Assembly (NCBI GenBank): GCA_946405625.1
Contig: CAMJHQ010000011.1
Span: 45,499-109,498, forward strand
Source: an uncultured Lachnospiraceae bacterium
GTDB taxonomy: Bacteria; Bacillota; Clostridia; Lachnospirales; Lachnospiraceae
DNA: 64,000 nucleotides
Reading direction: 5' to 3'
Positions 45,783-55,127 of the stretch are shown here, one piece after another. The notes beneath the pieces were generated by a model. That model was given only the letters and a program-made list of their open reading frames with translations. It had not been told where the DNA came from and did no database searches. The first letter of the stretch is position 1. Each line of letters starts with the position of its first letter. Made by a program: the position numbers and the translations under genes.

Positions 45783-46641
45783 GCCTGTGCCTTTCAAATA
45801 GTTCAACTACTTTATCTATAATCTCTGACTCTTTCGCAACTGTAACAAGTGATACACCATATCTCCTGTAAAGCTGTTCAAGTCTGTTGTATCTGCTTGT
45901 ACGATCTCTCCACTCAGCCTGATAAAGTCTCTCCCTATGTGCTGTATAGTCATCTTCATATCTTTTCTTCTCGACATCATATACATCATAGCCATACATA
46001 TATGCATCATCGATATTGATGACCAAAAGATCGTTATTTACAGTGATCTTACGAAGTATCTTCTCATCAAGTTCAGCCATTCCGGCCATATCCGTGATCA
46101 GAATTATGACCATATTTCTTCTGATATGATCGGAAATATAATCAATCAGGCCCCTAATGCCCTTCTTACCGTCACGTCCTATATTCTGCCTGCATCTTGT
46201 CATCAGATTTTCGAAATGTGCAGCTCCTGACTTGAAATAGCTGAAATCTATTCCTCCGTCTGTATCCTGCATAAGTGCGAAATCATCACCATGTTTATCA
46301 ACCAGATATGCAATTGTTCCGAATGCATCAATTGCGATTTCTGACTTTTCTTCAAACTGTGATGTATCGGCGACCATTTTCGTACCCGTGTCTACAACAA
46401 AGAGAATATTATGCTTTCTCTCTGCAATAAATCTTCTGACAAGAGTCTTTCCGGTCTTTGAAGAAGACTTCCAGTCTATATCCTTGATATTATCTCCATA
46501 GGCATACTCCCTGAGATCATCAAAATCCAGGCTTCGTCCTCTGAATATAGAAGTAAAATCTCCATCAAGAACATTTGAAGTCTTTCTGTTTGTATAAAGA
46601 GCAACCTGAGCTCTTATTTTTGAGAGATTATCATAATCCAT
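45766..46641 (-). CDS. DUF58 domain protein
   Basis: 291 residues. The DUF58 signature is at ~28-55 (DFTSIFRGRSLDFDDLREYAYGDNIKDIDWKSSSKTG), then a vWA-like fold with LFVVDTGTKM and VIILITDMAGMAELDE. DUF58 proteins pair with MoxR ATPases and probably act as their adaptor or substrate; the biochemical role is not known. It starts 109 bp after moxR and overlaps the next gene. Confidence 0.88.
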   Translation of the reverse strand: MDYDNLSKIRAQVALYTNRKTSNVLDGDFTSIFRGRSLDFDDLREYAYGDNIKDIDWKSSSKTGKTLVRRFIAERKHNILFVVDTGTKMVADTSQFEEKSEIAIDAFGTIAYLVDKHGDDFALMQDTDGGIDFSYFKSGAAHFENLMTRCRQNIGRDGKKGIRGLIDYISDHIRRNMVIILITDMAGMAELDEKILRKITVNNDLLVINIDDAYMYGYDVYDVEKKRYEDDYTAHRERLYQAEWRDRTSRYNRLEQLYRRYGVSLVTVAKESEIIDKVVELFERHRHENIG

Positions 46642-46749
46642 CTATCTTCCCTTTAACTGTGCCGTCCAATGTATCAGGCACATTTACAAACTGTTAATTG
46701 TTTAATGCATCCCGTAATGATGACTGCGTCATTACTAAGTTACCGCAGC

Positions 46750-47754
46750 CTACGGAGCCTGAATTGTATTTACAATCTGATCGATGATCGTCTCAACAGT
46801 TACATTATCTGCAACGGCTGAATAATTAAGCTCTACTCTGTGACGAAGCACCTGATATCTGAGGAGCTTAACATCATCAGGAGTAACATATGTTCTTCCG
46901 TAAATAAGAGCTACTGCCTTTGCAATCTTGAGGAATGCAATAGATGCTCTCGGGCTCGCTCCAAGTCTTACATATCTGCTGAATTCCTTTGGAAGAAGCT
47001 TATCTGTACGTCTTGTAGCATCAACAATATATGAAATATACTTCTTGATAACAGGATCAACATAAACCCTGTCAGCTATATACTGAACATTATCAACATC
47101 CTTGATAGTAAGAACCGCAGGGGTCTTCTTAATGCTTCCTGCTTCTATACGGTTAAGGATTTCTGCCTCTTCATCAGGAGTAGGATATGTAATCTTCTCC
47201 TTGATAATGAAACGGTCAGTCTGTGCTTCCGAAAGAAGATATGTACCTTCCTGCTCAATCGGGTTCTGTGTTGCAATAACTATGAATACGTCATCCGGCA
47301 TTTTGTATGTCTCACCGCCGATAGTAACCTGACGCTCCTGCATCGCTTCAAGCATGGCACTCTGAGTTTTTGCACTTGAACGGTTGATCTCGTCAAGAAG
47401 TACAAAGTTTGCAAAAACAGGTCCGAGGTTAGTTTCGAACTTTCCGGTTGACTGATTATAAATCTGAGTACCGATAATATCACTCGGAAGAAGATCCGGT
47501 GTACACTGGATTCTTGAAAACTTACCGTCTACAGCATCTGAAATGGTTTTTGCTGCTGTTGTCTTTGCAAGTCCCGGTACTGATTCTATAAGAACATGTC
47601 CGTCTGCAATAATTGAAGCCACCAGTGCAAACTTAAGATTCTGCTGGCCTACTACCTTTGAATCAAAATAATCGGAAAGCTTCTTAATCGTATCCTGTGC
47701 GTAATCAAACTCTTCTTTGGTTATCGCTGTGCCTTGATCTTTAATCGGATCCAT
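46750..47754 (-). CDS. MoxR family AAA+ ATPase
   Basis: 334 residues. The Walker A is of the MoxR type (ESVPGLAKTTAAK), Walker B is FVLLDEINRSSAKTQSAMLEAMQERQV, sensor 1 is VIATQNPIEQEGTY and arginine-finger and sensor 2 regions follow (EAQTDRF, GASPRASIAF). MoxR proteins act as chaperones that remodel or load metals into partner complexes, here presumably the two vWA proteins. It is first in a six-gene operon behind promoters at 47835-47864 and 48035-48063. Confidence 0.93.
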   Translation of the reverse strand: MDPIKDQGTAITKEEFDYAQDTIKKLSDYFDSKVVGQQNLKFALVASIIADGHVLIESVPGLAKTTAAKTISDAVDGKFSRIQCTPDLLPSDIIGTQIYNQSTGKFETNLGPVFANFVLLDEINRSSAKTQSAMLEAMQERQVTIGGETYKMPDDVFIVIATQNPIEQEGTYLLSEAQTDRFIIKEKITYPTPDEEAEILNRIEAGSIKKTPAVLTIKDVDNVQYIADRVYVDPVIKKYISYIVDATRRTDKLLPKEFSRYVRLGASPRASIAFLKIAKAVALIYGRTYVTPDDVKLLRYQVLRHRVELNYSAVADNVTVETIIDQIVNTIQAP

Positions 47755-47834
47755 ATGATCTCTTCCTCCTCACAAATACTTTCTATAAATTCAGGTCATA
47801 TCCTTTAATGTACGTTTAAAAAAACACGCAGAAT

Positions 47835-47864
47835 ATTATACCATATTCTCTAATAAAATGTTAC
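47835..47864 (-). promoter_or_regulatory. Proximal promoter for moxR operon
   Basis: GTAACA (47864-47859), 18-nt spacer, TATAAT (47840-47835) on the minus strand, about 80 bp before the moxR start. Confidence 0.55.
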
Positions 47865-48000
47865 ATCATATACACATTTCATAGAATATTAACTATTAAT
47901 TTCCACTTACAATCAGAAAGAATCACAACGGGTCATGCAAACTCTTTCAGACATGCTCGATTGTAATTCTTTCGATATGTTTTCATCACGCTGAATCATA

Positions 48001-48063
48001 GCTATCGTAACGTTATTATCATTACGATAATATGATAATAGCAGATGTTTATTATATTGTCAA
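48001..48063 (-). promoter_or_regulatory. Distal promoter with overlapping operator dyads
   Basis: Consensus TTGACA (48063-48058), 17-nt spacer, TATTAT (48040-48035) on the minus strand. Two interlocked dyads cover the -10 and start: ATCGTAA (48004-48010) with TTACGAT (48022-48028), and TATTATC (48014-48020) with GATAATA (48026-48032 and 48034-48040). Confidence 0.65.
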
Positions 48064-48107
48064 TAGATATTATCAAAAAAGTTATAAGTCATTGATGACC
48101 GATGATC

Positions 48108-49826
48108 TTAGTATCCCACTTCCGAGTTATAAATACTTCCGTCGATGGCATTTATCTGAAGGAAGCTTCCTTCGCATCTGAGGCCTCCCTCACTGTCATA
48201 ACAAGCACCGCTGAAATCCCATACCGGAATCAGATATCCGGTATTGAAATCATCCGGATCAGATGCTTTCGCATAGGTGAGTCTTATATCATTTATCTTG
48301 ATAACATCATCAAGCGGTCCCGGTTCCTCATCGAGTATCGAATCAAAGAACGGTGTCTGGTTTAAAGTCTCCAGCTGTGTCTCTTCATATATCTTCTTTA
48401 TATCTTCAAAATCCATGAGTCCGCTGTTCTCTACAACAACCTCATCTACATTAAGCGGATCACCTATGAACAGACCTACGACTCCGTTATCATTAACAAA
48501 TACCTCTATGTATTCACCGAACCATACCTGTTTCCCTCTACCGGTCATCCTATATTGTTCCGAAAACTTCTCGCCGTAATCCTCAACAACATTCCCATTA
48601 ACTGATCTTTCATATACAATATCCCATACTCTTGTGCTCGTCTTATTGATCGAATATTTTTCGTTTTCGCCTTCCTCAAACCTCGTATCTTCATCATTTA
48701 TTACATAACTGTCCTCGGCATAGACTACAGAATACTGATCACTGTATCCGAGTTTGGCAAGGATATCTTCAGCCTGGCTTATCGCATCATCTTTGGAAAT
48801 ATTATTCGTCTCATTTTTACTCTCTTCAACTACAAATCCGGTGAAATTTGGATCGACGCCGCCTGAAAATACCGTCTCTACATAATTTCCATCTTCATCA
48901 TAGATATCTTCACCATCTCCCGAAGGCGGATACATAAAAGGCGTTGGATTAACACTCTCATCAAATGGATAATTCTTCCCTTTTTCTACCGGCCACACAC
49001 ATAAATTCATGGCCGGAAGCACTGTGCCGTTTGATACAAAATAATCCTTGTTCTTATAATACTTCAGCGAGCTTCCGTACCTCTCGGAATTCACAACCGT
49101 GATACTTGCATAATTTCCGTCAGAGCCATCTGTTACTCCGTAAAACAAATCGCCATCCGGCATAAGCCCCATGTAATAATCTCCGTAATGAGGTTCATCA
49201 CTGTATTTCTCTGCCGAAGCATTAACATTAAAAAGTCCTGTTTCAATCGGATAATCCTTTATATCCTCATAATACACCTGACCGCTCAGATCAAGTCCTT
49301 GTAATTCGGTTTCCGCCTTACCTGCCTTCACGATCTTTTCATAGTCCGGTTCCATAACCCTGATTCCGTCATACAGCTGTACATCCCCCAGAAGCATATC
49401 CTTTGCAAGCTTCAAAAACTCGTTATCAATAGGTTTTCTCGAAACCTTCACCATCGGATAACTTTCGCTTTCTCTAATGTTTACCGGCGCTTCGACTTCG
49501 ACCCTTATTACACCATTATCACTTTCAAGTGTAGTTTTAAATTCATCGATCTTACTATAAGCATCACCTTCAACATCACCCTCTGCATCCCCTTCAGTAT
49601 TCCCTTCAGGATCATCCGGATCATCCGGCTTATCGGTTGTATAATCAACCTTATCTTCCGTATTCTCTGCTTCATCTATCAGGGCATCCATAACCTTGCC
49701 TTCAGAGATCGGTGCTCTTTCTGCGGTTGTCTCTTCGGTCTTTCCGCATCCCGACGCAGCCGCCATCATAGCTCCCATTATAAGTGCAAATCCTGCCCCC
49801 TTAATCTTCTTAATCATTTTTACCAT
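48108..49826 (-). CDS. Large acidic lipoprotein downstream of a two-component system
   Basis: 572 residues. The signal is lipoprotein-like (GFALIMGAMMAAASGCGK). An acidic low-complexity linker follows (DKPDDPDDPEGNTEGDAEGD). The remainder is a long alpha/beta region; its end (TGYLIPVWDFSGACYD, FLQINAIDGSIYNSEVGY) resembles the PepSY/YycI-like folds of extracytoplasmic kinase regulators. I chose ATG 49826, next to AAGGAGG. It starts 51 bp after the kinase gene ends, so it may report to or be controlled by that kinase. I cannot assign a firm family. Confidence 0.75.
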   Translation of the reverse strand: MVKMIKKIKGAGFALIMGAMMAAASGCGKTEETTAERAPISEGKVMDALIDEAENTEDKVDYTTDKPDDPDDPEGNTEGDAEGDVEGDAYSKIDEFKTTLESDNGVIRVEVEAPVNIRESESYPMVKVSRKPIDNEFLKLAKDMLLGDVQLYDGIRVMEPDYEKIVKAGKAETELQGLDLSGQVYYEDIKDYPIETGLFNVNASAEKYSDEPHYGDYYMGLMPDGDLFYGVTDGSDGNYASITVVNSERYGSSLKYYKNKDYFVSNGTVLPAMNLCVWPVEKGKNYPFDESVNPTPFMYPPSGDGEDIYDEDGNYVETVFSGGVDPNFTGFVVEESKNETNNISKDDAISQAEDILAKLGYSDQYSVVYAEDSYVINDEDTRFEEGENEKYSINKTSTRVWDIVYERSVNGNVVEDYGEKFSEQYRMTGRGKQVWFGEYIEVFVNDNGVVGLFIGDPLNVDEVVVENSGLMDFEDIKKIYEETQLETLNQTPFFDSILDEEPGPLDDVIKINDIRLTYAKASDPDDFNTGYLIPVWDFSGACYDSEGGLRCEGSFLQINAIDGSIYNSEVGY

Positions 49827-49877
49827 TTCCCTCCTTGGAATAAATATCATGGTAAAAAGATACATCCAAATCTTAAA

Positions 49878-51269
49878 TCAAGTATTCCTGTTTTTGTAAA
49901 CAAAATGTAAATTATGTATCGTTACTACAGTTCCTTCACCGACCTTACCGGATATATCCATCGTGAGCCCAAGTCTGTCAACTATCAGCTTAATTATAGA
50001 AAGACCGAGTCCTGCTCCACCTTCCTTACGCGATCTGGATTTATCTACCATATAGAAAGGCTCGGTAACAGAAGCAAGCTCCTCTTCCGGAATACCTATT
50101 CCTTCATCTCTTACTATAAGACTTTCATCCTTCAGTCCGACCCATATACGTCCGCCCGGACTGCTTGCCTTGATACTGTTATCGACAAGATTTATGATCA
50201 CATCCTTTATCAGGTCCTCGTCAGTATGGATCATCTCCGCATCACATTCGGTTATCAGTTGAATTTCTTTTTCCTTAACCTTAACCGACATAGTTTCGGT
50301 AATACTTTCCAGAAGCTCCGTCGCATCTATATCCTTATTTTCCACAATCTCACCTTCCGACAAACTGAGAAGCTGCATCATTTTCTTCGATAATCTTCCG
50401 AGTCTGTTTGTCTCGGAATAAATGTAATAAAGTGCCTCATTCTTCTGATCTTCACTGAGCTTTGTAGTAAGCAGAGTTTCCGCATAGCCTGCGATTGCAG
50501 TCATCGGAGTCTTCAGCTCATGCGATAGATTTCCCATCATCAGAGTCTTCTTATACTCCGACTCGGTAAGCCTTCTGCTGTTCTCCTCAACAGCTTCCGC
50601 CATTTCATTAAAATGTGCGGCTAACGTTCCGATTTCATCTTTAGACGATACTTCAACACGCTTCGAGTAGTCACCCTCCGCCATATCATTCGTAGCATCG
50701 GTAAGTTCACTGAGCGGAGACAGAACCCCTCTCAAAACAAACATAGTTACGATCATAACTATAACAAGCATTCCGAGTGATATCAGAACATAATAAAGCG
50801 TATATCTGTTCACCTTCTTATATACATCCGTAATATCATACAGCCTGTAAAATGTGTATCCGTCGATTCTCTTACTGTGTACTATATATCTTCCGTCCTC
50901 ATGGATAAGCTCTTCTCTTTTATCTGTAGAAACCAGTCCCGCATTCATCTGATAAGCTGCAGAATCCAGCTGTTCCTCGGTAAACACAGTGAGATTATAT
51001 ATCTCTCCCTCTGAACTATAGACCACATTTCTCCAGTTACCTTCGTTCTTATAAAAGATTTTTATCCTTTGATCAACAGATGTTCCGCCACGTTCTTCGA
51101 TCAGATCCTCGAAATCCGAAAACTTCTCCGCAGCTACCATCATCGCCTCGCCATATGCATCGCGTATCATACTGCTTCGAAGCATCAATAAAAGAACGAT
51201 GCCGCTGGCCATAACACTTACAGCAGCGGCAATACAGACAATTATTATAAGTTTATTCTTCAGCTTCAC
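49878..51269 (-). CDS. Sensor histidine kinase
   Basis: 463 residues. Two membrane helices (~7-29 and ~158-180) bracket an external sensor domain. A HAMP domain follows (PLSELTDATNDMAEGDYSKRV), then HisKA with the phospho-acceptor in LSHELKTPMTAIAGYAETL and a HATPase with DNSIKASSPGGRI, DEGIGIP and GGAGLGLSI. It should autophosphorylate and pass phosphate to the response regulator, whose last base overlaps its start. The external signal is unknown. Confidence 0.95.
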   Translation of the reverse strand: MKLKNKLIIIVCIAAAVSVMASGIVLLLMLRSSMIRDAYGEAMMVAAEKFSDFEDLIEERGGTSVDQRIKIFYKNEGNWRNVVYSSEGEIYNLTVFTEEQLDSAAYQMNAGLVSTDKREELIHEDGRYIVHSKRIDGYTFYRLYDITDVYKKVNRYTLYYVLISLGMLVIVMIVTMFVLRGVLSPLSELTDATNDMAEGDYSKRVEVSSKDEIGTLAAHFNEMAEAVEENSRRLTESEYKKTLMMGNLSHELKTPMTAIAGYAETLLTTKLSEDQKNEALYYIYSETNRLGRLSKKMMQLLSLSEGEIVENKDIDATELLESITETMSVKVKEKEIQLITECDAEMIHTDEDLIKDVIINLVDNSIKASSPGGRIWVGLKDESLIVRDEGIGIPEEELASVTEPFYMVDKSRSRKEGGAGLGLSIIKLIVDRLGLTMDISGKVGEGTVVTIHNLHFVYKNRNT

Positions 51270-51928
51270 TATTCTACCTCAAGTCTGTAACCGAATTTAG
51301 GAATTGTCTTTATTGCATCCTCAAGCCCAAGCTTCTTCCTGAGCTGTCCTATATGGACATCCACAGTCCTTGTTTCGCCCATAAAATCAACGCCCCATAC
51401 CATAGCGAGAAGCTTCTCTCTTGATACAGCTTTATTCCTGTTTCGGATGAGCACTTCAAAAAGTTTGAACTCCATTGTCTTAAGATGAATTTCTTCACCG
51501 TCTCTCTTCACAGTCATTGCTTCAAAATCCACCTCAAGGCCGCATATCTTCTCGGTATTATTAAGAGCTCCCGTTCTTGCGAGAACCTTCTCTATCCTGA
51601 TCATCAGCTCAAGAACCTCAAACGGCTTAACTATATAATCCTCAGCTCCGCCCTTAAGTCCAGTAACCTTGGATGCTATATCATCCTTTGCTGTAAGGAA
51701 TATCGTCGGAATCCCCCTTGCCTTAACAACTTCGAAAAGCTGAAAGCCGTCCATACCCGGAAGCATAACATCCAGCAGCGCAAGACTGTAATCCGAATCC
51801 TCATCCAGAGCCTCGGCCGCCTCCGCACCATTATTAAACACGACCGCCTCATATCCCGAACACTCGAGATTAACCGCGATCATTCTCGCTATCGCATCTT
51901 CATCTTCTACAATCAGTATTCTCAACAT
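51269..51928 (-). CDS. OmpR/PhoB family response regulator
   Basis: 219 residues. The receiver domain has the acidic pair in LIVEDEDAIARM, the phospho-Asp in ALLDVMLPGMDGF and the Lys in IFLTAKDD. The C-terminal winged helix (KLFEVLIRNRNKAVSREKLL, TRTVDVHIGQLRKKLG) binds DNA. I chose ATG 51928 (AGGGG upstream). It is first in an operon with the kinase and probably the lipoprotein. Confidence 0.95.
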   Translation of the reverse strand: MLRILIVEDEDAIARMIAVNLECSGYEAVVFNNGAEAAEALDEDSDYSLALLDVMLPGMDGFQLFEVVKARGIPTIFLTAKDDIASKVTGLKGGAEDYIVKPFEVLELMIRIEKVLARTGALNNTEKICGLEVDFEAMTVKRDGEEIHLKTMEFKLFEVLIRNRNKAVSREKLLAMVWGVDFMGETRTVDVHIGQLRKKLGLEDAIKTIPKFGYRLEVE

Positions 51929-52039
51929 TTCCCCTGATCCTTCACTGTATAATACTTTATTCACAAAACTCAGTATATCATAATCACTTTAATAATCATA
52001 TTAATTATCAATTACAAACTTATTAAAACAGTTATGCCA

Positions 52040-52068
52040 TTGAAAAGCCCTGATTGATTTGTTATCAT
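52040..52068 (+). promoter_or_regulatory. Sigma-A promoter for yfbR-like gene
   Basis: TTGAAA (52040-52045), 17-nt spacer, TATCAT (52063-52068) on the plus strand, 31 bp before the ATG. Confidence 0.65.
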
Positions 52069-52099
52069 AAACCTACTTTATTCAGCGAGGTTAAATACA

Positions 52100-52702
52100 A
52101 TGGAATACAACTTTTTCGCAACTATATCAAGAATGAAATATATCGAGAGATGGGCTCTGATGCGTAATTCCAGAAGCGAGAATCTGAGTGAGCACTCTCT
52201 CGAAGTCGCTATGATCGCACATGCTCTTTGTACTATCGGAAATGTACGCTATAACCGTAATCTCGACGCAAGCCGTGCTGCTCTCATCGGACTATATCAC
52301 GATGCATCCGAAATAATAACAGGCGATATGCCGACCCCCGTAAAATACGTCAATGAGCATCTGAAGGATGCATATAAGGAAGTCGAAAGAATGGCCGAAT
52401 TCAAGCTTCTCGAACGTCTTCCTTCAGATCTGAGAGCTGAGTATGAGTCAATACTCAAGAAATCAGCAGATGCAGACGAGAACGAACTCTATATGCGCCG
52501 TCTCGTCAAGGCCGCAGATAAACTCTCTGCTTATATTAAATGTATCGAAGAAGAGAATTCAGGTAACAGAGAATTCCGTACCGCCAAGGATACGATATCC
52601 GCTGCACTGGACACGCTTGCATCCGAGCTTCCCGAAGTCGAAGACTTCATGAAGGAATTCCTTCCTCCGTACGGCAGAACTCTTGATGAATTATCTAAAT
52701 AA
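52100..52702 (+). CDS. yfbR: HD-domain 5'-deoxynucleotidase, YfbR-like
   Basis: 200 residues. The HD metal site is built from SEHSLEVAMIAHAL and YHDASEIITGDMPTPVKY, and a distal Asp in KAADKLSAYIKC, exactly the YfbR layout. YfbR removes phosphate from deoxyribonucleoside 5'-monophosphates and adjusts dNTP pools. GAGG precedes the ATG. It is one of only three plus-strand genes, with its own promoter and a terminator shared with ftsH. Confidence 0.9.
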   Translation: MEYNFFATISRMKYIERWALMRNSRSENLSEHSLEVAMIAHALCTIGNVRYNRNLDASRAALIGLYHDASEIITGDMPTPVKYVNEHLKDAYKEVERMAEFKLLERLPSDLRAEYESILKKSADADENELYMRRLVKAADKLSAYIKCIEEENSGNREFRTAKDTISAALDTLASELPEVEDFMKEFLPPYGRTLDELSK

Positions 52703-52794
52703 AGTGTTTATAGATTCAAGAAAATCATGAAGCGGCAGGCTTGATAATAGTAATCTGTCAAGTCCAATAGAAAATAAGCTAAATCAGATAGTCA

Positions 52795-52829
52795 AAAAAA
52801 CAAAGGGTAAGCATTAATGCTTACCCTTT
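52795..52829. terminator. Bidirectional terminator between yfbR and ftsH
   Basis: A perfect 14-bp palindrome (AAAGGGTAAGCATT and its complement, 52802-52829). Seven T residues follow on the minus strand, so it ends ftsH strongly and yfbR less so. Confidence 0.9.
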
Positions 52830-52839
52830 AATTAATTAC

Positions 52840-55050
52840 TTAGTTCCAAGGAAGAATCTCATTGTTGTCGGATTTGGATTGCTGTTCGGTTTTCTTTTCA
52901 GCTTCCTGTTCCGGTTCCGGCTTGGTTTCCGGTTTAATATCCGGTACAGATTCATTAGCAGGTTCAGAGCTGTAAACTCTGACTCTCTTCTCTACATCCT
53001 TTTTCTCGACAGCCTTCTTTTCGGCTTCCTTCTTTTCTTTTTTCTTTTTCTTCTTAGCTTCCTTCTCAGCAGCCTTCTCCTGGGCTTTCTTAGCCTCTTT
53101 CAGATCGGCAGCCTTCTCGAGATCAACATCGAAACCTGAAGTGAACATAGAGTTTTCGCTTAACACTTCACCCTTTTCATTCATCTTTATTTCGATATTC
53201 TTACCTGTGACCTGATTGAAGATATCCATAAATTCCTTACCGGATATAGTCTCATGATCGATCAGATAGGTAGCTATAGCGTCAAGAACGTGCTCATTTT
53301 CCTTGAGAATTCTGTAAGCCTTCTCATAAGCAGCATTTACTATATTCTTAACTTCTGTATCTATCTTTGTAGCTGTCTCATCTGAGCACTGCATAACCGC
53401 ACGTCTGTCAAGATATTCTCCTGTAACAGCTTCAAGCTGAACCATACCGAACTTATCCGACATACCATACATAGTAACCATAGCTCTTGCTTCTCTGGTA
53501 GCCTGCTCGATATCATTTGAAGCTCCTGTTGTTACAGACGGGAACTTGATTGCTTCGGCAGCACGTCCACCCATTGCAATAACTATATGAGCTTCCATCT
53601 CTGTCTTGGTCTGAAGATATCTTTCCTCTTCAGGAGTCTGCCATACATAACCGAGAGCACCTCCCGTACGCGGAACAATTGTTATCTTCTGAACAGGCAT
53701 AGTGTTCTTCTGAAGAACTGTAAGAAGTGCATGTCCTGATTCATGATAAGCAACTATGCTCTTCTCCTCAGCATTAAGAATTCTGTCCTTCTTCTCTTTA
53801 CCTGCAAAAACAACCTCTACAGATTCAAGAAGGTCATTCTGTGAAACAAGCTTACGGCCCTTACGTACAGCCATGAGAGCAGCCTCATTTATGATATTTG
53901 CAAGATCCGCACCCGCAGAACCGCTTGTTGCAAAAGCAAGCTCATGAAGATCAACTGTCTCATCAAGTTTAACGTTCTTGGAATGAACCTTGAGTATATC
54001 TTCACGTCCTTTAAGATCCGGTTTCTCAACAATTACTCGTCTGTCGAAACGTCCGGGTCTGAGGAGCGCCTTATCAAGAACCTCAGGTCTGTTTGTTGCT
54101 GCAAGTACTATGATACCCTTCTCGGTATCGAAACCATCCATCTCCGAAAGCAGCTGGTTAAGTGTCTGCTCACGCTCCGAGTCACCGCCCATGTGGCGGG
54201 TATCACGGCTTCGTCCTATCGCATCAATCTCGTCAATGAAAATGATACATGGTGCCTTCATCGTTGCCTGTTTGAAAAGGTCTCTTACACGCGATGCTCC
54301 GACACCGACATACATTTCAACGAATTCCGAACCGGACATTGAGAAGAAAGGAACTCCTGCCTCACCGGCAACTGCCTTTGCAAGAAGTGTCTTACCTGTT
54401 CCCGGAGGGCCTACAAGCAAGGCTCCTCTCGGAAGCTTAGCACCGATTTCAAGATATCTCTTCGGTTCACGAAGGAAATCAACCATTTCGGTAAGTGACT
54501 CCTTAGCTTCCTCTTCACCGGCAACATCCGCGAAAGTAATGCCTGTCTCCTTTTCCATGCCATACATCTTTGCACCGGATTTTCCGACACCCATTATTCC
54601 GCCGCCGCTCTTAGACATACTTCTCATGAAGAGCATCATAACAAGATAGAAGGCTCCGATCATGATCACCCATGAAAGGATTTCACGGAAGATAACATTT
54701 CCACCTTCATCTATAGCTTTAAACTCAACGCCCGATTTGGCAAGTCTGTCTACAAGCTCATAATCCGTAAGTCTTACAACGTAATAAACTACATTTTCAG
54801 TAGCTGTATCGGACACCTTCGGTTCAAAATAAATCTTATCGCTGTAAACCTCAACCGATCCGACTTCTTTACTGTCAACCATCTGGATAAACTTGCTGTA
54901 TGCTACCTCAGTCTCACCCTTGGTTCTGTAATTGTTGTACTGAATCCAGAAGATGAGTGTAAGAATAACAGCAATGATCAGCATTATGACAGTAGAATTA
55001 AGGCCACCCGGCTTTTTATTCTTGTCGTTGTTGTTATCGTTTTCGCCCAT
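52840..55050 (-). CDS. ftsH: ATP-dependent zinc metalloprotease FtsH
   Basis: 736 residues, longer than usual. Two helices (~18-37, ~124-146) flank an external domain. The AAA module has [34 protein letters not shown] and the second region of homology RPGRFDRRV; the protease has HESGH plus a distal Asp region. The C-terminal ~90 residues are an unusual Lys/Glu-rich extension ([20 protein letters not shown]) ending in Pro/Glu-rich sequence, probably a coiled or disordered tail. It degrades damaged membrane and regulatory proteins. Confidence 0.96.
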   Translation of the reverse strand: MGENDNNNDKNKKPGGLNSTVIMLIIAVILTLIFWIQYNNYRTKGETEVAYSKFIQMVDSKEVGSVEVYSDKIYFEPKVSDTATENVVYYVVRLTDYELVDRLAKSGVEFKAIDEGGNVIFREILSWVIMIGAFYLVMMLFMRSMSKSGGGIMGVGKSGAKMYGMEKETGITFADVAGEEEAKESLTEMVDFLREPKRYLEIGAKLPRGALLVGPPGTGKTLLAKAVAGEAGVPFFSMSGSEFVEMYVGVGASRVRDLFKQATMKAPCIIFIDEIDAIGRSRDTRHMGGDSEREQTLNQLLSEMDGFDTEKGIIVLAATNRPEVLDKALLRPGRFDRRVIVEKPDLKGREDILKVHSKNVKLDETVDLHELAFATSGSAGADLANIINEAALMAVRKGRKLVSQNDLLESVEVVFAGKEKKDRILNAEEKSIVAYHESGHALLTVLQKNTMPVQKITIVPRTGGALGYVWQTPEEERYLQTKTEMEAHIVIAMGGRAAEAIKFPSVTTGASNDIEQATREARAMVTMYGMSDKFGMVQLEAVTGEYLDRRAVMQCSDETATKIDTEVKNIVNAAYEKAYRILKENEHVLDAIATYLIDHETISGKEFMDIFNQVTGKNIEIKMNEKGEVLSENSMFTSGFDVDLEKAADLKEAKKAQEKAAEKEAKKKKKKEKKEAEKKAVEKKDVEKRVRVYSSEPANESVPDIKPETKPEPEQEAEKKTEQQSKSDNNEILPWN

Positions 55051-55084
55051 TAATTACTCCATTCAAGTTTCGTATTATATCCGA

Positions 55085-55110
55085 TGAGCGGCTCACGCCG
55101 GAGCCGCTCA
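55085..55110 (-). terminator. GC-rich hairpin after glyA
   Basis: A perfect 10-bp stem (TGAGCGGCTC, 55085-55094 with 55101-55110) and 6-nt loop, 18 bp past the glyA stop. It lacks a T-run, so it may be a weak terminator or an mRNA-stabilising hairpin before ftsH. Confidence 0.5.
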
Positions 55111-55127
55111 GTTGATACCCTGTTAAA

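Larger units (their letters stand above)
47755..48107 (-). other. Regulatory intergenic region before moxR
   Basis: 353 bp hold two minus-strand promoters (47835-47864, 48035-48063), dense dyads at 48004-48040, and an 8-bp inverted pair (TTACAATC about 47906-47913 with GATTGTAA about 47959-47966). A 28-codon frame at 47913-47999 (-) starting MIQRDENISKELQ has no ribosome site and is not called as a gene. Confidence 0.6.

Noticed and set aside
47913..47999. 28-codon minus-strand gene before moxR
   Set aside because: It has a suitable promoter upstream but no ribosome site, and it resembles nothing known.
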